The notes: a model not told the origin generated them from the letters alone. Counted from the first letter of the stretch, positions 9,380-18,419 are shown. The stretch: DNA of 64,000 nt from Rhodococcus sp. KRD197 (GCF_017168235.1 NZ_JABFAO010000016.1:214338-278337); one strand, 5' to 3'. Program-made: numbers and translations.

Positions 9380-10669
9380 GTGACGAACGAAGCCCCCGGG
9401 CCCGAGCCGGCCTCCACTGGCGCTCGCCTCACCGAACGTGCGTACGACCGAATCGACACGATTCTCGGGCCGGTCGATGCTGTACTCGCACGCGACTATC
9501 CGGGTGATCGACTCGGTGGACAGCCGATCCACACCGTGTACGTGTCGGCCTCCGATGCCTCGGTGGATCTTCCGCACCAGTGGGGAAGCGATGCACTGGC
9601 TCTGCTCGAGGCAAACCGTGAGGTCTTCGACTCGCTGGACTCGGCGGGCATCGTTCCCAGAGTTCGCGAGATCCTCGAACGCAGCCCTGTGCAGGATCTG
9701 CGGATCGACTTCGAGGACGGCTACGGCTGGCGCGCTGATTCCGTTGAGGACGATCATGCTCGCCGGGCCGGCCGGGTCCTCGCGAGACTTGCAGCGGATC
9801 CGTCGGGGCCGAGCTGGCTGGGTATTCGCCCCAAAGGGCTTGCGCCCCATGAACGCGGTCGCGCCATCAGGACACTCGAGCTGGTGCTGGACGGTGCGGG
9901 GGGCGTGCCCGACGGATTCGTCTTCACGGTGCCGAAACTGCGTGCAGTGGAACAGGTCGACGCCGTGGTGGCACTGTGTGAAGAACTCGAGCGCGCTCAC
10001 GGGCTTGCCGAACGCTCGCTACGGTTCGAGCTGCAGATCGAGAGCCCACAGGCTGTCGTCGGACGTGACGGCACTGCCACGGTTGCACGCGCATTGGGAC
10101 ACGCAGACGGCCGTTGCACGTCACTCCATTACGGCACTTACGATTACAGCGCAGCGTGCGGAATCGCCTCGGCGCAGCAGTCTCTCGCACATCCGGTTGC
10201 CGATCACGCGAAGAATGTCATGTTGGCTGCAGCCGCACAGAGCGGAGTCTGGGTGTGTGACGGCTCCACCCAGGTCGTTCCCGTCGGCACACCCGACGAG
10301 ATAGAATCGGCGATCGTTCGCCACGCCGCACTGGTCACACGCTCGCTCGAACGCGGCTTCTATCAGGGCTGGGACATGCACCCAGCGCACCTCGCGACCC
10401 GGTGGACTGCCACGCTGTCGTTCTTCCGGTCGGCGATGCCCGCAGCGGCAACACGGGTGGCGGCATATCTCGACCGCGCTTCGGGGGGAATGATGGACGA
10501 GCCGGCAACTGCGCAGGCGCTCGCCGGGGTTCTCGTGCGCGGACTCGACTCGGGCGCGGTGAGCGAACAGGATCTGAAGTCCGTCTCGTCGTCGATCACG
10601 CGAGAAGTCCTCGACGCTCTGCTGACTCGGACAGTCGGCGGGGCTTCGTCCCCCGATCCGAAGGCCTGA
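9380..10669 (+). CDS. DUF6986 protein, HpcH/HpaI aldolase / citrate-lyase-beta-like
   Basis: This 429-residue protein starts at a GTG five bases after the thioesterase stop, so the two are co-transcribed. The middle (~105-330) looks like a TIM-barrel of the CitE/HpcH superfamily: LRIDFEDGYGWR near 110, FTVPKLRAVEQVDAV, FELQIESPQAVVG with an acidic metal ligand, and SLHYGTYDYSAACG. The C-terminus includes GFYQGWDMHPAHLATRW. Relatives (DUF6986) act on, or are presumed to act on, CoA-free 2-oxo or glyoxylate-type substrates and sit in nitrogen/purine-catabolic settings in actinobacteria. It has no counterpart in the M. tuberculosis urease locus. The reaction is not established from sequence. Confidence 0.7.
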   Translation: MTNEAPGPEPASTGARLTERAYDRIDTILGPVDAVLARDYPGDRLGGQPIHTVYVSASDASVDLPHQWGSDALALLEANREVFDSLDSAGIVPRVREILERSPVQDLRIDFEDGYGWRADSVEDDHARRAGRVLARLAADPSGPSWLGIRPKGLAPHERGRAIRTLELVLDGAGGVPDGFVFTVPKLRAVEQVDAVVALCEELERAHGLAERSLRFELQIESPQAVVGRDGTATVARALGHADGRCTSLHYGTYDYSAACGIASAQQSLAHPVADHAKNVMLAAAAQSGVWVCDGSTQVVPVGTPDEIESAIVRHAALVTRSLERGFYQGWDMHPAHLATRWTATLSFFRSAMPAAATRVAAYLDRASGGMMDEPATAQALAGVLVRGLDSGAVSEQDLKSVSSSITREVLDALLTRTVGGASSPDPKA

Positions 10670-10780
10670 CATCACCGCCGATGTCGGCGTTCGCTGCCGC
10701 TCCACGTGAATCGTGTCAGTATTGGCGTCACCGAAAAAGGGCCGATCGACGTCGGCCGAGACCGATGAGGATGGAGACCA

Positions 10781-11413
10781 ATGCGGCTGACTCCACACGA
10801 GCAGGACCGTCTGCTGATCAGCTACGCCGCCGACCTGGCTCGGCGGCGCAGTGAGCGCGGGCTGTTGCTCAACCACCCCGAGGCGGTGGCCCTCATCACC
10901 GACCATCTGCTCGAGGGCGCCCGCGACGGCAAATCGGTGGCGGAACTGATGGCGACCGGCCGTGAAGTGCTGGGCGCCGACGACGTCATGTCCGGGGTTC
11001 CCGAGCTCCTTCCCGAGGTGCAGGTCGAGGCCACATTCCCGGACGGAACCAAACTCATCACCGTGCACGATCCGATTTCTCCGAAACGCGATGACGGGCA
11101 TCTTGTTCCGGGTGAGGTGATCACCGTCGAGGGCACGATCGAACTCAACGACGGCGCCGATGTCGTGACGATCGACGTGGTCAACACCGGCGACCGCCCG
11201 GTTCAGGTCGGCAGCCACGTGCACTTTCCTCAGGCCAACGCGGCCCTCGAATACGATCGGGATCTCGCTCACGGTCGACGCCTCGACATCCCGGCCGGGA
11301 CGGCCGTCCGATTCGAACCGGGCATCTCGATGACGGTCGATCTCGTCCCGATCGGCGGTACCCGCGAAGTGCACGGTCTGAGCCTCACCCCTCCTGGAAA
11401 GCTGGATGCTTGA
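10781..11413 (+). CDS. ureAB: Urease gamma-beta fusion subunit
   Basis: The 210-residue protein joins two urease structural subunits. Residues 1-~100 are gamma (MRLTPHEQDRLLISYAADLA, then RGLLLNHPEAVALI), and ~107-210 are beta (PGEVITVEG, then NTGDRPVQVGSHVHFPQAN and RRLDIPAGTAVRFEPG). In most bacteria ureA and ureB are separate genes of ~100 residues each. Starting at ATG 10781 behind GGATGGAGA, it opens the urease operon and ends overlapping ureC by 1 nt. With UreC it forms the nickel enzyme that splits urea into ammonia and carbamate in the cytoplasm. Confidence 0.95.
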   Translation: MRLTPHEQDRLLISYAADLARRRSERGLLLNHPEAVALITDHLLEGARDGKSVAELMATGREVLGADDVMSGVPELLPEVQVEATFPDGTKLITVHDPISPKRDDGHLVPGEVITVEGTIELNDGADVVTIDVVNTGDRPVQVGSHVHFPQANAALEYDRDLAHGRRLDIPAGTAVRFEPGISMTVDLVPIGGTREVHGLSLTPPGKLDA

Positions 11414-13134
11414 TGGTGCACATGAGCCGGTCCCGCTACGCACAGCTGTTCGGCCCGACCACCGGTGATCGGATTCGCTTGGCCGACACCGATCTGCTGA
11501 TAGAGGTCACCGAGGACCGCTGCGGTGGACCTGGGCTCGCCGGCGAGGAGGCCGTATTCGGCGGTGGCAAAGTCATTCGTGAATCGATGGGACAGTCACG
11601 TGCCACCCGAGCCGACGGAGCCCCCGATACCGTCATCACCGGAGCTGTGATCGTCGACCACTGGGGGATCATCAAGGCAGACATCGGCATTCGAGACGGC
11701 CGAATAGTTGCACTCGGCAAGGCCGGGAACCCGGACACGATGTCCGGTGTGCACCCCGATCTCGTGATCGGCCCGTCGACCGAGATCATCGCCGGCAACG
11801 GAAAGATCGTCACCGCCGGTGCAATCGACTGCCACGTTCACTTCATCTGCCCCCAAATCATGGACGAGGCCCTCGCCGGCGGCATCACGACGGTGGTCGG
11901 CGGTGGGACCGGGCCGGCGGAAGGCAGCAAGGCAACCACGGTCACACCCGGCGCGTGGCACCTGTCTCGAATGCTCGAAGCTCTCGACCACTGGCCGATG
12001 AACATCGTGCTGTTGGGCAAGGGAAACACCGTCAGTAGCGAGGCGATGTGGGAGCAACTACGCGCAGGCGCCTCCGGGTTGAAGCTGCATGAGGACTGGG
12101 GGTCGACCCCGGCCGCCATCGATGCATGCCTGCGGGTGTGCGAGGACGCCGGAGTTCAGGCCGCGCTGCACTCGGACACTCTCAACGAAGCAGGCTTCGT
12201 CGAAAGCACCCTCGGTGCGATCGCCGGACGCGGCATTCACGCTTACCACACCGAAGGTGCCGGAGGAGGTCACGCTCCGGACATCATCACCGTCGCCTCG
12301 CAAGGACACATCTTGCCGAGTTCGACCAATCCCACACGGCCCCACACGATCAACACTCTCGACGAGCACCTCGACATGCTCATGGTCTGTCATCATCTGG
12401 ATCCGTCGATACCCGAGGACCTCGCATTCGCGGAGAGCCGCATCCGGCCGTCGACCATCGCCGCAGAGGATCTACTGCACGACCTCGGGGCGATCTCGAT
12501 GATCGGCAGCGATGCGCAGGCAATGGGCAGGATCGGCGAAGTGGTGCTGCGGACTTGGCAGACCGCGCATGTGATGAAGAAGCGGCGTGGCCTGCTCTCC
12601 GGCGATGTCGGTGCCGACAACAACCGCGTCAGGCGATACATCGCGAAATACACCATCTGCCCGGCAGTCGCCCACGGGCTCGATCACGAGATCGGTTCGG
12701 TGGAACCGGGCAAGCTGGCGGATCTGGTCCTGTGGGATCCGGCATTCTTCGGCGTCCGGCCGCACCTGGTCGTCAAGGGCGGGATGATCGCCTGGGCTCA
12801 GATGGGTGACGCCAACGCCTCGATTCCGACTCCACAACCAGAACTGCCCAGGCCCATGTTCGGTGCCTCCGCGAAAGCCGCCGCAGCGACCTCCGTGCAT
12901 TTCGTCGCACCGCAGGCAATCGAGGACGGTCTGGCGGACCGATTGAACTGCGACCGCCGACTCGTCGCTGTGGGCAATGTTCGGGCCGTAGGCAAGTCCG
13001 ATATGCCGCTCAATGACGCGCAGCCACGAATCGAGGTCGACCCGGACACGTTCACGGTGAAGATCGACGGTGAAGTATGGACGGCAGACCCGGCAACGGA
13101 ACTCCCCATGGCACAGAGATACTTCCTGTTTTGA
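11413..13134 (+). CDS. ureC: Urease alpha (catalytic) subunit
   Basis: The 573-residue catalytic subunit carries all active-site elements: nickel ligands in CHVHFICPQ, the carbamylated lysine in GLKLHEDWG (Lys224 counted from 11413), nickel histidines in HSDTLNEAGF and HTEGAGGGHAPD, the flap-region catalytic histidine in VCHHLDP and the Asp ligand in GSDAQAMGR. The ATG at 11413 overlaps the ureAB stop; an ATG at 11422 (MSRSRYAQLFGP) fits the family N-terminus as well. The enzyme needs UreF, UreG and UreD, all encoded next, to load nickel. Nothing suggests loss of activity. Confidence 0.97.
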   Translation: MVHMSRSRYAQLFGPTTGDRIRLADTDLLIEVTEDRCGGPGLAGEEAVFGGGKVIRESMGQSRATRADGAPDTVITGAVIVDHWGIIKADIGIRDGRIVALGKAGNPDTMSGVHPDLVIGPSTEIIAGNGKIVTAGAIDCHVHFICPQIMDEALAGGITTVVGGGTGPAEGSKATTVTPGAWHLSRMLEALDHWPMNIVLLGKGNTVSSEAMWEQLRAGASGLKLHEDWGSTPAAIDACLRVCEDAGVQAALHSDTLNEAGFVESTLGAIAGRGIHAYHTEGAGGGHAPDIITVASQGHILPSSTNPTRPHTINTLDEHLDMLMVCHHLDPSIPEDLAFAESRIRPSTIAAEDLLHDLGAISMIGSDAQAMGRIGEVVLRTWQTAHVMKKRRGLLSGDVGADNNRVRRYIAKYTICPAVAHGLDHEIGSVEPGKLADLVLWDPAFFGVRPHLVVKGGMIAWAQMGDANASIPTPQPELPRPMFGASAKAAAATSVHFVAPQAIEDGLADRLNCDRRLVAVGNVRAVGKSDMPLNDAQPRIEVDPDTFTVKIDGEVWTADPATELPMAQRYFLF

Positions 13135-13177
13135 GCAGGCACACCGTGCGGGATGCCGGAGCCTGCCAGGCGATCTC

Positions 13178-13834
13178 GTGAGTGCGGCGATCACACGGGT
13201 AGCCACCGTCATGTCGCTGGCCGATTCGAGGTTGCCGATCGGCGGTCACGTGCATTCGGGCGGCGTGGAGGAGGCCATCGAGCAAGGACTCGTGCGAGAT
13301 CTCGTGACGGTCGAGGCGTTCCTGAACAGGCGCCTACGGACCACCGGGGCGGTGTCTGCGTCGATCGCGGCGGCGGTGTGCGAATCGATCGTCGCCACCG
13401 ATGTCGCCGACGCCGAGTGTGACGCACGAACACCGTCCCCTGCGGCGAGGGCCGCGTCACGCGCACAGGGACGAGGATTGCTCAGGTTGGCGAAAGTCAG
13501 CTGGCCCGAACACGATTGGACGGCATTGCCGCCGCGACCCCACCTCGCCGTCGTGCTCGGAGTTGTCGGTCGCGTGGCCGGTATCTCTGGGCAGGATGTG
13601 GCCTCGATCCAGGTCTACACCACCATGACAGGATCCGCGGTGGCGGCGCAGCGTCTGCTGGCGCTGGACCCGTCCGAGGTGGCGGCGTGCACCCTCCGTC
13701 TGGCGATCACGTGCGACGAGGTCACCGACTCGGTGTGCGCGCATCTGCCCGAGCTCGTCGATCTGTCCGATCCGCTGCTCGATGTGCTGGCCGAGTCGCA
13801 TGCGCATCGTGACCGGCCCCTTTTCGTATCCTGA
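13178..13834 (+). CDS. ureF: Urease accessory protein UreF
   Basis: UreF bridges UreD and UreG in the nickel-insertion complex and gates GTP use. The GTG at 13178 gives 218 residues (VSAAITRVATVMSLADSRL); an ATG at 13211 would also preserve the domain, and a longer frame upstream overlaps ureC and is unlikely. Family signatures are SLADSRLPIGGHVHSGGVE at the N-terminus, an all-helical body, and the C-terminal SDPLLDVLAESHAHRDRPLFVS tail resembling the RLFxS ending that contacts UreD. It lies 43 bp after ureC and 35 bp before ureG. Confidence 0.9.
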   Translation: MSAAITRVATVMSLADSRLPIGGHVHSGGVEEAIEQGLVRDLVTVEAFLNRRLRTTGAVSASIAAAVCESIVATDVADAECDARTPSPAARAASRAQGRGLLRLAKVSWPEHDWTALPPRPHLAVVLGVVGRVAGISGQDVASIQVYTTMTGSAVAAQRLLALDPSEVAACTLRLAITCDEVTDSVCAHLPELVDLSDPLLDVLAESHAHRDRPLFVS

Positions 13835-13869
13835 CCTCCGATCCACCTCAGCTCCAGAAAGGCCATGAC

Positions 13870-14562
13870 ATGCCTCCGCATTTCATCGACGGACAACCGC
13901 ACGACCACGGACTCGGTCGGCCCAAGCGAGTCCGTGTCCCCGGCGAGCCACTGCGGATCGGAATCGGGGGCCCGGTCGGCTCCGGCAAGACGGCGTTGGT
14001 CGCGGCCCTGTGCCGAGAACTGCGCGACGAGTTGGCCCTCGGCGTGCTGACCAACGACATCTACACCACCGAGGACGCCGACTTTCTGCGGCGCCATGCC
14101 GTACTGCCCGACGAACGGATCACCGCCGTCCAGACCGGTGGTTGCCCGCATACCGCGATCCGCGACGACATCACTGCCAACCTCGATGCCATCGACGATC
14201 TCGTCGAGGGCAACCCGCCACTCGACCTCATTCTCGTCGAGTCCGGCGGGGACAACCTCACAGCCACGTTCTCGTCAGGACTCATCGATGTTCAGATCTT
14301 CGTCGTGGACGTCGCAGGTGGCGACAAGGTGCCACGCAAGGGTGGTCCGGGCGTGACGTTCTCCGATCTGTTGGTGATCAACAAGACCGATCTCGCCCCA
14401 TACGTCGGAGCAGACCTCACCGTGATGGAGAGCGACGCGGTGCGAGTACGCGAGGGGCGGCCCACCGCCATGATCTCGCTGACCGAGGATCCAGCCGCCA
14501 CCCTCGTCCTCGAATGGGTCAGGACTCAGTTGAAGGAGACGGCCGACGCCGATGCGCACTGA
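13870..14562 (+). CDS. ureG: Urease accessory GTPase UreG
   Basis: The 230-residue SIMIBI GTPase delivers nickel to apo-urease. It has an early His-containing stretch (FIDGQPHDHGLG) that can hold nickel, P-loop GGPVGSGKTAL, the Mg-site TNDIYTTEDADF, the metal-binding Cys-Pro-His in GGCPHTAIRDD, the switch VESGGDNL and the base motif NKTDLAP. All are intact. The last 11 bp overlap ureD (14552-14562), which implies translational coupling. Confidence 0.95.
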   Translation: MPPHFIDGQPHDHGLGRPKRVRVPGEPLRIGIGGPVGSGKTALVAALCRELRDELALGVLTNDIYTTEDADFLRRHAVLPDERITAVQTGGCPHTAIRDDITANLDAIDDLVEGNPPLDLILVESGGDNLTATFSSGLIDVQIFVVDVAGGDKVPRKGGPGVTFSDLLVINKTDLAPYVGADLTVMESDAVRVREGRPTAMISLTEDPAATLVLEWVRTQLKETADADAH

Positions 14563-15217
14563 GCTCGTCATCGAGGCCAGCGCTGATCGCAGTCCGCGCA
14601 TCATCTCCTCGGGAGGATTGTCGGGCCGTCTGACCGGACCGGATACCGTGCACATGATCGGCACGGCTGCAACACCTCTCGGCGGCGACGAGATGCACAT
14701 TCGAGTCGTCGTGGCAGCTCGTGCTCGGCTCGTCGTCCACAGCGTTGCGGCCTCGGTTGCTCTACCCAGCGCCTCGAACAGGGAATCGTTCGCGCACTGG
14801 TCGTTCGAGGTGGACGAGGGGGGCGACCTCGTCTTCGATCCCGAACCGATGATCGTCGCTGCGGACGCGGTTCACCACACCGACACGACCATCCGTTTCA
14901 CCTCGTCGTCTTCGGTGGAGTTTCGCGAGCGCGTTCAGATCGGCCGCAGCGGTGAGTCCGCTGGGCAGTGGCGTGCGTCGATGCGCAGCGATGTCGATAC
15001 TCGTCCGCATTTGCGCCACCGTGTGGAGTTGGGCGTCGGGACGACCGGGCACGACGCACTCAACGCCCCGATGGCGTTGTCGAGCACGCTGAGGTACCCG
15101 GACGAGCGAGCCCCCGACAGTTCCGGACACAGCCTTGTCCGGATGCCGCTGGCCGCGGGAGGATCGCTGACGACCTGCACCGGTTCCAGGCTGGACGCAC
15201 TACCGTTGACGTCATGA
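14552..15217 (+). CDS. ureD: Urease accessory protein UreD/UreH
   Basis: UreD is the scaffold that holds UreF-UreG against the urease apoprotein and passes nickel through. The 221-residue product starts inside ureG. It carries LVVHSVAASVALPS, FEVDEGGDLVFDPEPMIVAADAVHHT and FRERVQIGRSGESAGQW, matching the beta-rich UreD family, though like other actinobacterial forms it is shorter and more divergent than the ~270-residue proteobacterial proteins. Its stop overlaps the ArsR regulator start (ATGA, 15214-15217). Confidence 0.88.
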   Translation: MRTELVIEASADRSPRIISSGGLSGRLTGPDTVHMIGTAATPLGGDEMHIRVVVAARARLVVHSVAASVALPSASNRESFAHWSFEVDEGGDLVFDPEPMIVAADAVHHTDTTIRFTSSSSVEFRERVQIGRSGESAGQWRASMRSDVDTRPHLRHRVELGVGTTGHDALNAPMALSSTLRYPDERAPDSSGHSLVRMPLAAGGSLTTCTGSRLDALPLTS

Positions 15218-15585
15218 CCGATTCGGACACCGCCGGCGTGCTTCGCCCGTTCGATCCTGAGCATGTGGCACAAGCGCGTGCGGCCCTCGACGCGGTGGAC
15301 GATCTCGGTGAGTGGGTGCAGCGATTCGACCTGCTGGGTGACCCGACCAGACTCCGGATCCTGTTGTGCATGCACCGCGCGCCAGGTATCTGTGTCACTG
15401 ACCTGTCCGCGGCACTCGGAATGACGGCGACGTCGGTTTCGCATGCGCTGCGGCTGTTACGCAACGAGGGCTGGGTTGCCGTGGCGCGGGACGGTAAGAA
15501 AATGACCTATCGGCTCGACGACGAGATCGTCCATCGCATGCTGCACGAACTCGGCGCCACCCATGCACATCCAGTGCGGGAGTGA
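15214..15585 (+). CDS. ArsR/SmtB-family metal sensor in the urease operon
   Basis: The ATG at 15214 overlaps the ureD stop, giving 123 residues. The winged helix covers ~35-100: LLGDPTRLRILLCMHRAPG, then VTDLSAALGMTATSVSHALRLL as recognition helix and VAVARDGKKMTYRL as wing. The last helix is metal-ligand rich: Asp103, His107, His111, His117 and His119, in the position of the alpha-5 metal site of SmtB/NmtR. Since urease is a nickel enzyme, a nickel- or cobalt-responsive role is a fair inference. No ArsR gene is present at the corresponding M. tuberculosis position. Its targets are unknown; nickel import or efflux genes are candidates. Confidence 0.8.
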   Translation: MTDSDTAGVLRPFDPEHVAQARAALDAVDDLGEWVQRFDLLGDPTRLRILLCMHRAPGICVTDLSAALGMTATSVSHALRLLRNEGWVAVARDGKKMTYRLDDEIVHRMLHELGATHAHPVRE

Positions 15586-15616
15586 CGCCGAGTTCTGTGT
15601 GAATGAGCCTGGGTGA

Positions 15617-17011
15617 TCAGCCTGCGGCTCTGGCTTCCTGGTCGGCTCGACCGCTATCGCCCGGACTCTCTGTCGCTTCTATCGAGTTGAGTTGCTCGAT
15701 GGCCAATCGGGCGAAGACCTGCTGTTCGGTCGACGCCATCTGAGCGCGTCCGCGTCCGAGGAAGGTGACGAACCACGAGATGACGGTGGTGATTCGGCTG
15801 CGGTATCCGACAAGGTAATACAGGTGCAGAGCGAGCCACATCATCCACGCGATGAAGCCGCTGAATTCGAGTTTGCCGACCTTCGCAACCGCATTGAATC
15901 GAGAGACGGTCGCCATCGACCCCTTGTCGAAGTACTTGAACGGCTGGCGCTGTGCTGGATCGGCACCGTTGAGTGAGGCCTTGATCTGCTTGGCTGCGTA
16001 GGTTGCGCCCTGAATGGCGCCCTGCGCCATGCCGGGGACATCCTTCACCAGCATGAGGTCGCCGACTACGAACACGTTCGGGTGGCCCTTGATGGTGAGA
16101 TCGGGTTCGACGACAACGCGGCCGGCGCGGTCGGTTTCCGACTCCGATTGATCGGTGAGAATCTTGCCCAGCGGGCTGCCCTGAACTCCGGCAGACCAGA
16201 CCTTGCACTGCGCTTCGATACGTCGGGTGCTTCCGTCCTTTTCCTTGACGGTCAAACCGTCATTGTCGACGTCGGTCACCATGGCGTTGAGCTGGATCTC
16301 GACCCCGAGCTTCTTCAGCCGGTCGGCCGCCCTCTTCCCCAACTTCTCGCCCATCGGCGGCAGCACCGAGGGTGCCGCGTCGAGGAGAATCACGCGCGCG
16401 TCACGTGGATCGATATTGCGGAACGCCCCGTCGAGTGTCCGGTCTGCGAGTTCTGCGATCTGGCCGGCAAGCTCGACGCCCGTCGGTCCGGCGCCGACGA
16501 CGACGAACGTCATCAGCCGATCGCGCTCTTCTTGGTCGTGGGACAATTCGGCTTGTTCGAAGGCGCCGAGGATGCGGCCGCGAAGCTCGAGCGCGTCGTC
16601 GATCGTCTTCATTCCCGGCGCGAACTCGGCGAAGTGATCGTTGCCGAAGTAGGACTGCTGAGCACCCGCCGCGACGAGGAGGCTGTCGAACGGTGTGACT
16701 GTGGTGCGCTCGAGGAGTCTGGACGTCACGGTCTTGGCGGTGAGGTCGATGTCGATGACCTCGCCCATCAAGACCTCGGCGTTCTTCTGCTTGCGCAGGA
16801 TGACACGGGTGGTAGGAGCTATCTCGCCGACGGAGAGGATCCCGGTTGCCACCTGGTAGAGGAGCGGCTGAAAGAGATGGTGCGTGGTCTTCGCTACCAG
16901 AGTGACGTCGACGTCGGCCTTCTTGAGCGCCTTCACGCCGAACAGACCGCCGAAACCGGAACCGATGACTACAACGCGATGACGTTTCGATTCGACCGGT
17001 TGGATGCTCAT
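15617..17011 (-). CDS. ndh: Type II NADH dehydrogenase (NDH-2)
   Basis: NDH-2 passes electrons from NADH to menaquinone at the inner membrane face without pumping protons. Start ATG 17011 (MSIQPVESKRH) behind GGGAGCAGG gives 464 residues; the longer upstream frame is not supported. FAD motif VVIGSGFGGLFG at the N-terminus, NADH motif VVVGAGPTGVELAGQIAEL near 170, FVVGDLMLVKD near 310, and a C-terminal membrane-anchoring segment WMMWLALHLYYLVGYRSR are all present. It converges on the urease operon exactly as M. tuberculosis ndh (Rv1854c) does. Confidence 0.95.
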   Translation of the reverse strand: MSIQPVESKRHRVVVIGSGFGGLFGVKALKKADVDVTLVAKTTHHLFQPLLYQVATGILSVGEIAPTTRVILRKQKNAEVLMGEVIDIDLTAKTVTSRLLERTTVTPFDSLLVAAGAQQSYFGNDHFAEFAPGMKTIDDALELRGRILGAFEQAELSHDQEERDRLMTFVVVGAGPTGVELAGQIAELADRTLDGAFRNIDPRDARVILLDAAPSVLPPMGEKLGKRAADRLKKLGVEIQLNAMVTDVDNDGLTVKEKDGSTRRIEAQCKVWSAGVQGSPLGKILTDQSESETDRAGRVVVEPDLTIKGHPNVFVVGDLMLVKDVPGMAQGAIQGATYAAKQIKASLNGADPAQRQPFKYFDKGSMATVSRFNAVAKVGKLEFSGFIAWMMWLALHLYYLVGYRSRITTVISWFVTFLGRGRAQMASTEQQVFARLAIEQLNSIEATESPGDSGRADQEARAAG

Positions 17012-17146
17012 TACCTGCTCCCTAAAGATTGAGATGTGGTCACAACGGTAGTCGCCATCGTTTCTTCCGTCTCGGCAAGGGGCATGACGTGCGTCGAACA
17101 TGCGCAAACCGCGGCCTGCGAACAGCAACCTGTGGAAAGTTTTTAA

Positions 17147-17190
17147 TGTCAGGACAAAGTCTTGACTTTGCTTGTGATGTGGATTACATA
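17147..17190 (+). promoter_or_regulatory. Promoter with tandem operator before the sugar transporter
   Basis: TTGACT (17162-17167), a 17-bp spacer and TACATA (17185-17190) make a near-ideal sigma-70-type promoter 65 bp before the binding-protein gene. Two adjacent short palindromes, TGTCagGACA (17147-17156) and AGTCttGACT (17158-17167), overlap the -35. A repressor of the LacI/ROK/DeoR kind could bind there; no such regulator is in the window. Confidence 0.7.
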
Positions 17191-17254
17191 TTGAGTGCCA
17201 CATCGAGTGATTCACCACCGACCCATCGGGGATCGGCGTCGAGAAAGAGAATTG

Positions 17255-18289
17255 ATGACACTTCAGACGAGTCACGGCTCGGGACGTACAGGTTCGCTCC
17301 GCGTACTGCGCTCAGGCGCTGTCCTCGGACTGGCGCTGTGCGCCACCGTGGCCGCGGGTTGCTCGAGCACCGGCGGAGCGCCGGAGAGCACCGGCGGCGG
17401 TTCCAATGCAGGTACCGCGGACACGCCACGAGCAACGATCGCGATGATCACACACGAAGTTCCCGGAGATTCGTTCTGGGATCTCATCCGCAAGGGTGCC
17501 GAGGCGGCCGCAGCGAAAGACAACATCGAGCTGCGATACTCTGCCGACCCGGAGGCACCCAACCAGGCGAACCTGGTGCAGAGTGCGATCGACTCGAACG
17601 TCGACGGCATCGCGATCACGCTTGCGAAGCCGGACGCCATGGCACCTGCGGTCGAGGCTGCCACAGCCAAGGGAATCCCTGTGGTCGCCTTCAATTCCGG
17701 CTACGACGTCTGGGAAGAACAGGGCGTCAGCCAGTACTTCGGACAGGACGAGACGATAGCCGGACGTACCGCAGGCGAGCGCCTCACCGCCGACGGCGCA
17801 ACCAAAGTGCTCTGCATCATCCAGGAACAGGGCCAGGTCGCCCTCGAATCGCGATGCGCAGGCGTGACCGAGGGATTCACAGGCGGTAGTACAGAAATCC
17901 TCAACGTCAACAGCGAGGACATGCCGTCGGTGGAAGCCACCATCACGGCCAAGCTTCAGCAGGACCCGACCATCGACCACATCGTCGCACTCGGCGCGCC
18001 GATCGCGCTGACGGCCGTGCAGTCCAAGGCCAATGCCGGTAGCGATGCCACCGTGGTCACGTTCGACACCAACGCCGCACTCGTCGACGCTATTCAGTCC
18101 GGCGACGTCGAATGGGCGATCGACCAGCAGCCTTACCTCCAGGGATACCTTGCAGTGGACTCGCTGTGGCTGTACCTGAACAACGGAAACACCATCGGTG
18201 GCGGACAGCCGGTTCTGACCGGTCCCGCATTCATCGACGCATCCAACATCGACTCCATCGCCGAGTACGCCCGGAACGGAACCCGCTAG
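17255..18289 (+). CDS. Sugar ABC transporter substrate-binding lipoprotein (RbsB type)
   Basis: Start ATG 17255 with GAGAAAGAG upstream gives 344 residues; the frame extends further up without a ribosome site. A lipoprotein signal is clear: arginine-containing N-region, hydrophobic core, and lipobox VAAGC, so Cys near residue 35 is lipidated outside the cell. The rest is a periplasmic-binding-protein type 1 fold (ATIAMITHEVPGDSFWDLIRKGAE, then NVDGIAITLAKPDAM and FDTNAALVDAIQSGDVEWAIDQQP). The family binds pentoses, hexoses or inositols; the ligand is not readable. The permease and ATPase follow after an unusual 417-bp gap. Confidence 0.9.
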   Translation: MTLQTSHGSGRTGSLRVLRSGAVLGLALCATVAAGCSSTGGAPESTGGGSNAGTADTPRATIAMITHEVPGDSFWDLIRKGAEAAAAKDNIELRYSADPEAPNQANLVQSAIDSNVDGIAITLAKPDAMAPAVEAATAKGIPVVAFNSGYDVWEEQGVSQYFGQDETIAGRTAGERLTADGATKVLCIIQEQGQVALESRCAGVTEGFTGGSTEILNVNSEDMPSVEATITAKLQQDPTIDHIVALGAPIALTAVQSKANAGSDATVVTFDTNAALVDAIQSGDVEWAIDQQPYLQGYLAVDSLWLYLNNGNTIGGGQPVLTGPAFIDASNIDSIAEYARNGTR

Positions 18290-18314
18290 TTAGACATCCC
18301 AGGGCCGTAATTTG

Positions 18315-18419
18315 TCAAGCGGCGGTGGGTTGTTGTTCCGTTCGGTGTGCCCAGGCGATGTGTTCGTCGTATTTGGTGCGGTGTCGTAGGCAGCCGTGCA
18401 GTAGTCCGACGAGTCGGTC
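18315..18419 (-). pseudogene. C-terminal remnant of an IS110-like transposase
   Basis: The minus frame ending at the TGA at 18315-18317 encodes RLVGLLHGCLRHRTKYDE followed by HIAWAHRTEQQ. This resembles the extreme C-terminus of IS110-family transposases (a 'RLxGxLhxCLxxxxxYDE..AW' ending). Only about 34 codons remain; the upstream codons do not continue the family. It is a dead scar lying right behind the binding-protein gene. The family call is from memory of the motif and is moderate. Confidence 0.5.
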
